From NCBI RefSeq assembly GCF_044769865.1, contig NZ_JBIZWA010000001.1, forward strand, positions 1,178,001 to 1,242,000: a stretch of DNA of 64,000 nt, read 5' to 3'. The notes beneath the pieces are model-generated. The model was not told the DNA's origin. It did not search any database and saw nothing but the letters and a program-made list of their open reading frames with translations. A program made the position numbers and the translations under genes. This document shows positions 57,526-64,000 of this stretch, piece after piece. Numbering within the stretch: position 1 is the first letter of the stretch; each line of letters begins with the position of its first letter. Source of the DNA: Homoserinimonas sp044769865 (GTDB lineage: Bacteria > Actinomycetota > Actinomycetes > Actinomycetales > Microbacteriaceae).

Positions 57526-58337
57526 CCACGACCACCCCCACCGGGTCGATCCTGTCGGTCGACCAGAACCCCGACGCGATGGTGTCGATCCGGCGCGTGC
57601 ACAAGTCCTTCGGCGACAACGAGGTGCTCCGCGGAATCGACCTCGACGTGCGGCAGGGCGAGGTGCTCTGCCTGCTCGGCCCGTCGGGTTCCGGTAAGTC
57701 CACGCTCCTGCGGTGCATCAACACGCTCGAGACGATTGACGAGGGACGCATCTGGGTCGACGGTGACCTCATCGGCTACCGCGAGCGCGCCGGTCGACTG
57801 CGTGCGCTCAACGCCAAGGAGATGGCGGCACAGCGGCGCCACATCGGCATGGTGTTCCAGCGTTTCAACCTCTTCGCGAACTTGACGGCGGTTGAGAACG
57901 TCATGGAGGCGCCCGTACACGTCGCAGGTCGCAAGCGTGCGCAGGCCCGTGCGAAGGCCCTCGAGCTGCTTGACCGCGTGGGGCTCTCGAGCCACGCGAA
58001 CCACTACCCGGCGCAGTTGTCGGGTGGCCAGCAGCAGCGCGTGGCGATCGCGCGTGCGCTCGCGATGGAACCGCGCCTCATGCTCTTCGACGAGCCCACC
58101 TCGGCGCTCGACCCTGAGCTGGTGGGTGAGGTGCTCGAGGTCATGCGCGGCCTCGCCGAGTCGGGCATGACGATGATCGTCGTGACCCACGAGATCGCCT
58201 TCGCGCGTGACGTGGGCGACTCCCTCGTCTTCATGGCCGACGGCCGTGTCGTCGAGACGGGGCATCCGCGCGAGGTCATCGACAACCCCAAGACCGACCG
58301 GATGCGCCAGTTCCTGGCGGTGCGCAACGCCGTTTAG
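57522..58337 (+). CDS. Polar amino-acid-type ABC transporter ATPase
   Basis: 271 aa. Walker A GPSGSGKSTLLRCIN, Q-loop VFQRFNLFANLTAVENV, signature LSGGQQQRVAIARAL, Walker B LMLFDEPTSALDPELVGE, H-loop VVTHEIAFARD. Last gene of the SDR operon; followed by a long palindrome before a convergent gene. Confidence 0.94.
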   Translation: MTTTTPTGSILSVDQNPDAMVSIRRVHKSFGDNEVLRGIDLDVRQGEVLCLLGPSGSGKSTLLRCINTLETIDEGRIWVDGDLIGYRERAGRLRALNAKEMAAQRRHIGMVFQRFNLFANLTAVENVMEAPVHVAGRKRAQARAKALELLDRVGLSSHANHYPAQLSGGQQQRVAIARALAMEPRLMLFDEPTSALDPELVGEVLEVMRGLAESGMTMIVVTHEIAFARDVGDSLVFMADGRVVETGHPREVIDNPKTDRMRQFLAVRNAV

Positions 58338-58398
58338 CGCGGTCGCCGGGCGCGCAGTGCCATCCTCAGGTGTGAGGGGCGTCCGGTGCCCCGCCGAA

Positions 58399-58466
58399 GC
58401 GTTGTGCGACTTTGGTGGCAATGAGCACGCTTGAGCGCGCACACAGCAACCAAAGTCGCACAACGC
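58399..58466. repeat. Intergenic palindrome IR-6
   Basis: Perfect 18-bp arms GCGTTGTGCGACTTTGGT (58399-58416) and complement (58449-58466) around a 32-nt GC-rich loop. Lies between the convergent ABC ATPase and MBL-hydrolase genes. Confidence 0.83.
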
Positions 58467-58476
58467 CACGCGGATG

Positions 58477-59259
58477 CTACGTGAGGCGCTGCAGCGCGCC
58501 GTAGCGCTCCCAGTCGCCCGGGTCGTGGGCGACCCAGAGCTCGGCGCCGCCCGCTTCGAGGCCGCGCAGCATCCGGAGCGATTCGACCGCGAGGGCCGGG
58601 TCGTCGTCGGTCGAGGCCGGCACGAGCCTATCGACGCCCTCGCGCAGGTGTGCGGCATCCGCCGTCAGCACGACCGTGCGGGTGGGCAGCGTGACCTGCA
58701 GGCTCAGGTGCCCCGGAGTGTGCCCGGGGGTGTGCAGCACGATGATGCTGCCGTCGCCGAGCAGGTCGTGCCGGGGGGTGTCGACCGTGGTCCAGTCGTA
58801 GCCGAGCGCGGGCTCGAGCTGCTCATGCCACTTGATGTACGGCGCTCCCGCTGGGGACGGCGTGCGCGCCCAGTCGAGCTCGCCCGGGCCGACGTAGAGG
58901 CGGGCGTGCGAAAAGCGGTGTAGGTCGCCCGCGTGGTCGGAGTGGCAGTGCGAGAGCACGACGTGCGCGATGTCGCCGCACGAGTATCCGAGCGCGGCCA
59001 GTTGGCGGTCGATGCGCTTGTCGGCCGTGAACCCGGATGCGAGGTGCATGCGTCCGGCGAAGTAGCCGTCTGGGTCGTCATAGGCGCGCGGCGACAGTCC
59101 GGTATCGAAGAGCACGAGCCCGTCGCGGTGCTCGATGAGGAACGCCGGAAAGGGGATGCTGCAGACGCCAGTTGCGCCGACGACCTGCTCTGCGGCGTCG
59201 ACGGTGAGACGGCCGGAGTCGAGGGCGGTCAGCGAGAGTGCGGTCGAGTCGGCGTTCAT
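58477..59259 (-). CDS. Metallo-beta-lactamase-fold hydrolase (AHL-lactonase-like)
   Basis: 260 aa. Dinuclear zinc motif LSHCHSDHAGDLHRF, later HTPGHTPGHLSLQV, ADAAH and terminal WVAHDPGDWERY, giving the His/Asp set of quorum-quenching N-acyl homoserine lactonases (AiiA/AttM family). The start MNADSTALSLTALDSGRL is typical of AttM-like proteins. It sits between the permease/ATPase and the binding-protein gene of one transporter, so it may hydrolyse a lactone or ester of the imported compound instead of a signal molecule. Confidence 0.86.
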   Translation of the reverse strand: MNADSTALSLTALDSGRLTVDAAEQVVGATGVCSIPFPAFLIEHRDGLVLFDTGLSPRAYDDPDGYFAGRMHLASGFTADKRIDRQLAALGYSCGDIAHVVLSHCHSDHAGDLHRFSHARLYVGPGELDWARTPSPAGAPYIKWHEQLEPALGYDWTTVDTPRHDLLGDGSIIVLHTPGHTPGHLSLQVTLPTRTVVLTADAAHLREGVDRLVPASTDDDPALAVESLRMLRGLEAGGAELWVAHDPGDWERYGALQRLT

Positions 59260-59292
59260 GCTGCTCCTGGATGTGCTTGTCGTGCAAGGCCA

Positions 59293-59324
59293 AAGGGCCG
59301 GAGCGCAGCAGCGCCCCGGCCCTT
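59293..59324 (-). terminator. Terminator-like hairpin after the binding-protein gene
   Basis: Stem AAGGGCCGG / CCGGCCCTT plus inner GCGC/GCGC with one mismatch and a 4-nt loop, 18 nt beyond the stop of the 59342 gene. It isolates it from the MBL gene downstream. Confidence 0.7.
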
Positions 59325-59341
59325 CACAGTGGTGCGCTGGC

Positions 59342-60253
59342 TTAGAGCTTGCCGGCGCCGACCCCGTTGATCATGACCTCGTCGGGCGTCAGCTCGTACT
59401 TCTCGGCGTCGTAGGCCGCGAAGACCTTGCTGTACTCGCCGTTGTCCATGATCTGGCGCACGGCCTCCATCATGGCTTCCTGCAGCTCGGTGTCGCCCTT
59501 GGTGAAGGCCATGCCGTAGATCGACGGCAGCACCTGCACGTCGTGGACCTCGAACACGGCCCCGTCGTTGAGGGCCTTGGCCGCGTAGCGCTGGATCAGG
59601 TCGATGCCGAGCAGCACCTCGATCTGGCCCGACTGCAGCTGGGCGGTCGCACCCGAGGAGGTGTCGTAGAGGCGCAGGTCCATGGGGTTACCCGCTGCCT
59701 TGCAGTCCTCGGCGAAGTTCTCGAGGAAGATCTGGATGCCGCCGCCAGCGATCGTGCCGACCACGTGCCCGCACATGTCCTCGGGTTCGTTGAGCTCGAT
59801 GTTCTTCGACTTGAGGGTCATGGGGCTCGCGGCGGAGCGCATGTAGGACGCGAGGTCGACGACCGCTTCCGTGTCGGCGTTGTCGTAGGTTGCGCCCCAG
59901 ACCATGTCGACCTTGCCGGCCTGCAGCGCGGCGATCTGGCCCGTGTAGGGGGTGTCGACGATGTCGATGTCGATGCCGAGCATGGGCTCGGCGGCCATCG
60001 CGAGTTCGGGAATGAGGCCCGACCACTTGCCCTCGGCGGCGGCCGAGTAGGGGGGAGCGGTGCTCGCCATCGCGATGCGGACGACGCCGCTGTCCTTGAA
60101 TTCCTGCGGCAGGAGGTCGTAGGCGGGTGCGTCGGTGTTGCCCGCGGCGGGGGCGGAATCGGCTTCGCTGGCGTCTCCCGAGGAGCAGCCGACGAGGAGG
60201 GCTGCTGCTGCGAGGAACGCGGGGACGGCGAGGCGGCGACTGAAGGAGGCCAT
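59342..60253 (-). CDS. Polar amino-acid-type ABC substrate-binding lipoprotein
   Basis: 303 aa. Signal MASFSRRLAVPAFLAAAALL then lipobox LVGC. The SBP_bac_3 fold is shown by VRIAMASTAPPYSAAAEGKW, SGLIPELAMAAEPMLGIDID and KVDMVWGATYDNADTEAVVD. Two cysteines in the mature part (EDMCGHVVG and EDCKAAG) may form a disulfide. It is the likely receptor for the permease and ATPase at 56632-58337, though on the opposite strand; a shared promoter element links the two transcripts. AGGAAGT precedes the ATG. Confidence 0.88.
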   Translation of the reverse strand: MASFSRRLAVPAFLAAAALLVGCSSGDASEADSAPAAGNTDAPAYDLLPQEFKDSGVVRIAMASTAPPYSAAAEGKWSGLIPELAMAAEPMLGIDIDIVDTPYTGQIAALQAGKVDMVWGATYDNADTEAVVDLASYMRSAASPMTLKSKNIELNEPEDMCGHVVGTIAGGGIQIFLENFAEDCKAAGNPMDLRLYDTSSGATAQLQSGQIEVLLGIDLIQRYAAKALNDGAVFEVHDVQVLPSIYGMAFTKGDTELQEAMMEAVRQIMDNGEYSKVFAAYDAEKYELTPDEVMINGVGAGKL

Positions 60254-60323
60254 GGTGTCTACTTCCTTGTAGGGGTGATTCTGCTAGGTGGATATTGATT
60301 CCATGGCTAGGAAATCAGGCTCT

Positions 60324-60352
60324 AGAAGATAAATCCAATCAACATTTCTTCA
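60324..60352 (-). promoter_or_regulatory. 29-bp promoter element shared with the 54.3-kb promoter
   Basis: Minus strand reads TGAAGAAATGTTGATTGG then ATTTATCTTCT, matching 54306-54333 with one extra base. It lies 71 nt before the binding-protein ATG. Flanking TCTAGA palindromes (60321-60326, 60355-60360) add symmetry. Confidence 0.65.
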
Positions 60353-60374
60353 TGTCTAGATTAGCGAGATCGAT

Positions 60375-61265
60375 TCAGCGGAGGGCTTCGACGATGGTTC
60401 GCCGAAACCAGTCGAACTCGGCAGAGGGCAACTCCCGCCGGATCGTGTAGAGCGCGATCTCACTCACGGGCACCTCGAAGGGCAGCGGAAAGGTGCGCAC
60501 CCCGCCCTGCCGCACGAGCCGGTTCGCCACGCTCGTGGGTGCATAGGAGAGCAGGTCGGTGCCCTCCATGAGGCTCGGGAGGGCGGAGAAGGTCGGCACG
60601 ACAAGGGCGACGGTGCGCTGCACGCCGAGTTCTCGCACCTTCTGGTCGAGGGCCGTGTGCCCCGTGGAGATCGCCACCGTCACGTGCTTCTCCGCCTCAT
60701 ACTCCGCGAGCGTCGGGTGCTCCCCGATGCGTGGGTGATCAACGGGGCAGATGCCGATGTAGCGCTGCTTGAAGAGGGACTCGCGCAGGAGATCCGGTGC
60801 GTCGAGCCGGGTCGAGAAGATCGCGGCATCCGTGCTGCCCGCCCGCAGCTCCTGCACGATGCTCGGCAAATTCAGGAGTTCGACCTCGAGGGCGACATGC
60901 GGTGCCTCGCTGCGGATGCGGTGCAGGATGCGGGGGAGCAGGCCGCTGATGCCGACATCCGTCATCCGCAGCCTGAAATGGCGCCGCGACGTTGCGGGCG
61001 AGAAGGTGGCAGAACTCGCCATGATCTCGTCCATCGACTCGAGGATGCGGCGAAGCCGTGGGTAGATCTCGTCGGCTACCGGGGTGGCTTCGAGCCGCTG
61101 GCCGTTCCGCTGGAAGAGCACATCGCCGAAGTGGTTGCGCAGTTTGCGCAGCGTGTAGCTGACGGAGGGCTGGCTGATCGACATGCGTTCCGCCGCGAGC
61201 GTCGCGCTGCCCGTCTCATAGATGAGTACGAACACCCGGAGCATCCCGATGTCATAGGCCGCCAT
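60375..61265 (-). CDS. LysR-family regulator (paralogue 2)
   Basis: 296 aa from MAAYDIGMLRVFVLIYETGS; ATG chosen over one eight codons upstream by comparison with the 53368 paralogue and by a TAGGCT -10 box 7 nt upstream. Helix-turn-helix LAAERMSISQPSVSYTLRKLR at residues ~21-41; effector domain LRMTDVGISGLLPRILHRIR. Divergent from benzoylformate decarboxylase and upstream of the binding-protein gene, it likely responds to an aromatic 2-oxo or 2-hydroxy acid. Confidence 0.9.
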   Translation of the reverse strand: MAAYDIGMLRVFVLIYETGSATLAAERMSISQPSVSYTLRKLRNHFGDVLFQRNGQRLEATPVADEIYPRLRRILESMDEIMASSATFSPATSRRHFRLRMTDVGISGLLPRILHRIRSEAPHVALEVELLNLPSIVQELRAGSTDAAIFSTRLDAPDLLRESLFKQRYIGICPVDHPRIGEHPTLAEYEAEKHVTVAISTGHTALDQKVRELGVQRTVALVVPTFSALPSLMEGTDLLSYAPTSVANRLVRQGGVRTFPLPFEVPVSEIALYTIRRELPSAEFDWFRRTIVEALR

Positions 61266-61272
61266 GTACCCC

Positions 61273-61293
61273 AGCCTAATAGACGGCATCTAT
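61273..61293. promoter_or_regulatory. LysR paralogue 2 promoter and T-N11-A site
   Basis: Minus-strand -10 TAGGCT (61273-61278) lies 7 nt before the ATG at 61265. Immediately upstream, ATAGA-N5-TCTAT (61279-61293) is a perfect inverted repeat of the LysR T-N11-A type, in the divergent region with the decarboxylase gene. Confidence 0.6.
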
Positions 61294-61395
61294 GACCCGA
61301 TTGACATTTCCTCTTCGCGCATACCGCTCCCTAGTGTGGATCCACTACCCGCACGCGGGTGGATGCACCAGCGTTTTTCAGACCAAGGAAGTTCG

Positions 61396-62973
61396 ATGAC
61401 GACGATCCGCGAGGCAACCTACGAGCTGCTCCGTCAGCACGGCATGACGACGATGTTCGGCAACCCCGGATCGAACGAGCTGACGTTCCTCAACGAGTTC
61501 CCCGAAGACTTCCGCTACGTCATGGGCCTGCACGAGGGCAGCGTCCTGGCGATGGCAGACGGCTATGCCCAGGTCACGGGCACCTCGCCGCTCGTGAGCC
61601 TTCACTCCGCTGCCGGCACTGGCACCTCCATGGGAGTGCTTGCCAACACGGTGGTCTCGAAGTCCCCGGTGGTCGTGCTCTCGGGCCAGCAGGTGCGAGA
61701 CATGATCGGCCAGGAGATCATGGTTGCGAGCACCGAGGCCGCACAGCTCCCCAAGCCGCTCACCAAGTTCAGTGCCGAGCCGCTCTCGCCGAAGGATGTC
61801 GTGCGCACGATCGCGCAGGCGATCCACATCGCGAACATGCACCCCAAGGGGCCGGCGCACATCTCGGTGCCCTACGACGACTGGGATCAGCCGAGCGACG
61901 AGAATACACCCCTCACGGTGCAGCGGCGGGTTGTCGACGCGACCGCCCTGTCGGACTCGCAACTCGCTGAGCTCGCCGCCCGTATTGACGCCGCAACGTC
62001 CCCCGTTCTGGTGCTCGGCCCCGAGGTCGACGCGACTCATTCCAACGCTGACGCCGTGCGGCTCGCCGAGCGACTGGGCGCACCAGCGTGGATCGCACCC
62101 TCGCCGCCGCGCTGTCCGTTCCCCACGACGCATCCGCTCTTCGCGGGCCTGCTGCCGCCGAACATCGCGGGCATCGCCGAGCTGCTCTCCGGCCACGACC
62201 TCGTGATCGTCGTCGGAGCACCCGTCTTCCGCTATCACCACGACCGCCCGGGGCGCTACCTCGCGGAAGGCTCAAGCCTCGTGCACATCTCGCAGGACCC
62301 GGCTGAGATCGCCCGGGCCCCCTTCGGCGACTCCTTCCTCGCGCCCGTCGCCGATACTCTCGCGCGACTCCCGGAGACCGTCGCGCCCAAGGAGACGCCG
62401 GCCTCTGCGCGCGCAGAGCGCACTCCCGGCGTCGACCGCGAAGACCGGATGCACCCCGACACCGTCTTCCGCGCCATCACCGAGCTCGCGCCCGACGACG
62501 CCGTGCACGTCGTCGAGTCGACGTCGACCGCCGACTCGTTCTGGAACACCGTGCGGCTGGAGTCACAGGGTTCGTACTACTCGGCCGCAGCTGGAGGCCT
62601 CGGCTTCGGGCTCCCCGCCGCTGTCGGCATCCAGTTGGCCAATCCTCAGCGCCGCGTCGTAGCCTCAATCGGTGACGGATCCGCCAACTTCGGTATCACC
62701 GGGCTCTGGTCAGCGGCCCAGCAGAACACGCCGGTCGTCTTCGTGATCCTTCGCAACGACACCTACGGCGCGATGGTCAATTTCAACAAGCGACTGGGGA
62801 CCAACAACACCCCCTCGGTCGAGCTCCCTGGCATCGACTTCGTTCAAGTGGCCGCAGGGTACGGCGTACCCGCCGAACTCGCCACCACCGAGGCGGAACT
62901 TCGCCTCGCCCTCACGCGCGCCTTCGCCTCCGATGGCCCGACGCTCATCGAAGCGCGCACCTTTCACGACTGA
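61396..62973 (+). CDS. mdlC: Benzoylformate decarboxylase
   Basis: 525-aa thiamine-diphosphate enzyme; AAGGAAG precedes the ATG. Active-site positions of the Pseudomonas enzyme are all recognisable: GNPGSNELTF (Ser26), GLHEGSVLAMADGYAQ (Glu47), SLHSAAGTGTSMG (His70) and VVGAPVFRYHHDRPGRYL (His281). The ThDP/Mg motif is GDGSANFGITGLWSAAQQN. Converts benzoylformate (or a ring-substituted analogue) to the aldehyde, which the 55166 dehydrogenase could oxidise. Confidence 0.92.
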   Translation: MTTIREATYELLRQHGMTTMFGNPGSNELTFLNEFPEDFRYVMGLHEGSVLAMADGYAQVTGTSPLVSLHSAAGTGTSMGVLANTVVSKSPVVVLSGQQVRDMIGQEIMVASTEAAQLPKPLTKFSAEPLSPKDVVRTIAQAIHIANMHPKGPAHISVPYDDWDQPSDENTPLTVQRRVVDATALSDSQLAELAARIDAATSPVLVLGPEVDATHSNADAVRLAERLGAPAWIAPSPPRCPFPTTHPLFAGLLPPNIAGIAELLSGHDLVIVVGAPVFRYHHDRPGRYLAEGSSLVHISQDPAEIARAPFGDSFLAPVADTLARLPETVAPKETPASARAERTPGVDREDRMHPDTVFRAITELAPDDAVHVVESTSTADSFWNTVRLESQGSYYSAAAGGLGFGLPAAVGIQLANPQRRVVASIGDGSANFGITGLWSAAQQNTPVVFVILRNDTYGAMVNFNKRLGTNNTPSVELPGIDFVQVAAGYGVPAELATTEAELRLALTRAFASDGPTLIEARTFHD

Positions 62974-63002
62974 GATCTGACACTGAGAACAGGAACATCA
63001 CC

Positions 63003-64000
63003 ATGAAGATCACGATCGAGAACCTGCAGCTCCGCTACGGCAAGTTCACCGCGATTGACGACATGCAGCTGGAGATCGGCGACCGGGAGTCGGTCGTGCT
63101 GCTCGGCAAGTCGGGCTGTGGCAAGACCAGCACGATGCGCTGCATCGCGGGACTCGAGGAGCCCACCGCGGGCCGCATCACGATCGGCGACACGGTCGTC
63201 TTCGACGCGGAAAAGGGCATCAACCTGCCGCCCAACAAGCGCAACGTGGGCATGGTCTTCCAGTCCTACGCCGTGTGGCCGCACATGACGGTGTTCCAGA
63301 ACGTTGCGTACTCCCTCAAGCTGCAGAAGCTTCCCAAGGATGAGATCAAGACCCGCGTCATGGAGACGCTGGAGCTCGTCGGCCTGGAGGCTTTCGCGGA
63401 GCGTGGCGCGAGCCTCCTCTCGGGTGGTCAGATGCAGCGCGTCGCCCTCGCTCGCAGCCTCGTGATGCGTCCCTCCGTGCTGCTGCTCGACGAGCCGCTC
63501 TCCAACCTCGACGCTCGCCTCCGCGACCGCCTGCGCATCGAGCTCCGCGAGATCCAGCTGCAGATGGGGCTCACGACGGTCTACGTCACGCACGACCAGC
63601 AGGAGGCCTTCGCGCTCGCCGACCGGATCGCACTCATGCAGGACGGCATCATCGTGCAGATGGACAAGCCGACCGCCATGTACAACGAGCCGGTCAGCGC
63701 CTCGATCGCCCACTTCCTTGGCGTCTCCAACGTGCTGCCCGTGACGGCCTCGGCCGACGGCAACTTCACGCTGACGGATGCGCCGCTCACCGTGACCACG
63801 AGCCAGACGCGTCCGGCGCCCGGTGCGCAGGACCTCAAGGCATGCATCCGCAGCGAAGACCTCAAGCTCGCGCGAGCGGGTGTCGCGGGCGCCAACTCGT
63901 GGGAGGGCATCGTGCGCGTCGCGAGCTTCCAGGGCAGCAGCATCCGTTACGCCGTCGAGGTCGGCGACGTGGCCCTCGACGTCGTCGCCCCCAAGGGTTC
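63003..64000 (+). CDS. ABC transporter ATPase (FbpC/PotA-like), 3' end outside window
   Basis: Open from ATG 63003 (AGGAAC upstream) to the window end, 332 codons without a stop. Walker A GKSGCGKTSTMRCIAG, Q-loop VGMVFQSYAVWPHMTVFQNV, signature LSGGQMQRVALARSL, Walker B VLLLDEPLSNLDARLRDR, H-loop YVTHDQQEAFALADR, then a TOBE-like regulatory C-terminal domain. SYAVWPHMTV is frequent in iron/2-aminoethylphosphonate/spermidine-type importers. It starts 29 nt after the decarboxylase stop, so probably the same operon; permeases and a binding protein are expected downstream. Confidence 0.92.
   Translation, partial: MKITIENLQLRYGKFTAIDDMQLEIGDRESVVLLGKSGCGKTSTMRCIAGLEEPTAGRITIGDTVVFDAEKGINLPPNKRNVGMVFQSYAVWPHMTVFQNVAYSLKLQKLPKDEIKTRVMETLELVGLEAFAERGASLLSGGQMQRVALARSLVMRPSVLLLDEPLSNLDARLRDRLRIELREIQLQMGLTTVYVTHDQQEAFALADRIALMQDGIIVQMDKPTAMYNEPVSASIAHFLGVSNVLPVTASADGNFTLTDAPLTVTTSQTRPAPGAQDLKACIRSEDLKLARAGVAGANSWEGIVRVASFQGSSIRYAVEVGDVALDVVAPKG

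Noticed and set aside
1..64000. Insertion sequences, integrases, prophage or toxin-antitoxin genes
   Set aside because: I looked for transposase, integrase and antitoxin signatures in the recognised proteins and gaps and saw none; all sizeable genes are metabolic, transport or regulatory.

Overview
The window is GC-rich actinobacterial chromosome and most resembles Microbacteriaceae. The evidence is many tightly overlapping operons, short leaderless promoters (a TAnnnT-type -10 box only 6-7 nt before GTG/ATG), strong use of the words GGATGC/GCATCC, and actinobacterial families (LLM-class TIGR03842-like oxidoreductase, maleylpyruvate isomerase/mycothiol-type protein, septum-formation-type protein). 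I saw no rRNA, tRNA, IS element, prophage or CRISPR array. It reads as chromosome with several catabolic islands set among housekeeping genes (pyrE, argG, purA, selO, rRNA/tRNA methyltransferase).

1-9.4 kb: reductive pyrimidine catabolism. A dihydropyrimidinase (cut by the window edge), an LLM flavin/F420 oxidoreductase, a four-gene ABC importer, a class III beta-alanine-type aminotransferase and a CoA-acylating malonate-semialdehyde dehydrogenase are followed directly by pyrE of the biosynthetic pathway. 9.4-13.2 kb: a membrane protein with a 60-bp tandem repeat, a PIG-L deacetylase and argG. 13.3-19.7 kb: a divergent organic-acid island (ICL/PEP-mutase-like enzyme and SDR on one side; GntR regulator, TRAP transporter and HpcH aldolase on the other) built around three evenly spaced GntR-like boxes. 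19.7-28 kb: housekeeping and stress genes.

27.9-35.9 kb: a GlcG/HbpS-like protein, a regulator with two TetR DNA-binding domains, and an alpha/beta hydrolase of the meta-cleavage-product hydrolase type that has lost its catalytic Ser and His. These lie divergent to a peptide-type ABC transporter with no substrate-binding protein, plus an MFS exporter. 36-53.4 kb: a large aromatic-catabolism region with two VAO-type flavoproteins, a carotenoid/stilbene-cleaving-type oxygenase, an aromatic aldehyde dehydrogenase, a four-gene ABC importer, HpaBC-type monooxygenase, gentisate dioxygenase, a fumarylpyruvate-hydrolase-like enzyme and PucR/IclR regulators. 53.4-64 kb: a benzoylformate (mandelate-type) island with two related LysR regulators, SDR, aldehyde dehydrogenase, polar amino-acid-type ABC transporter, an MBL lactonase-like enzyme, benzoylformate decarboxylase and the start of another ABC ATPase.

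The strongest non-textbook signals are: (i) the active-site-dead hydrolase next to the double-TetR regulator; (ii) a 17-bp palindrome shared by an ABC importer promoter and the promoter region of the neighbouring IclR regulator/oxygenase; (iii) a 28-29-bp element shared by two separate promoters of the benzoylformate island; (iv) two families of long intergenic palindromes, mostly at convergent gene ends; (v) a GntR operator array.
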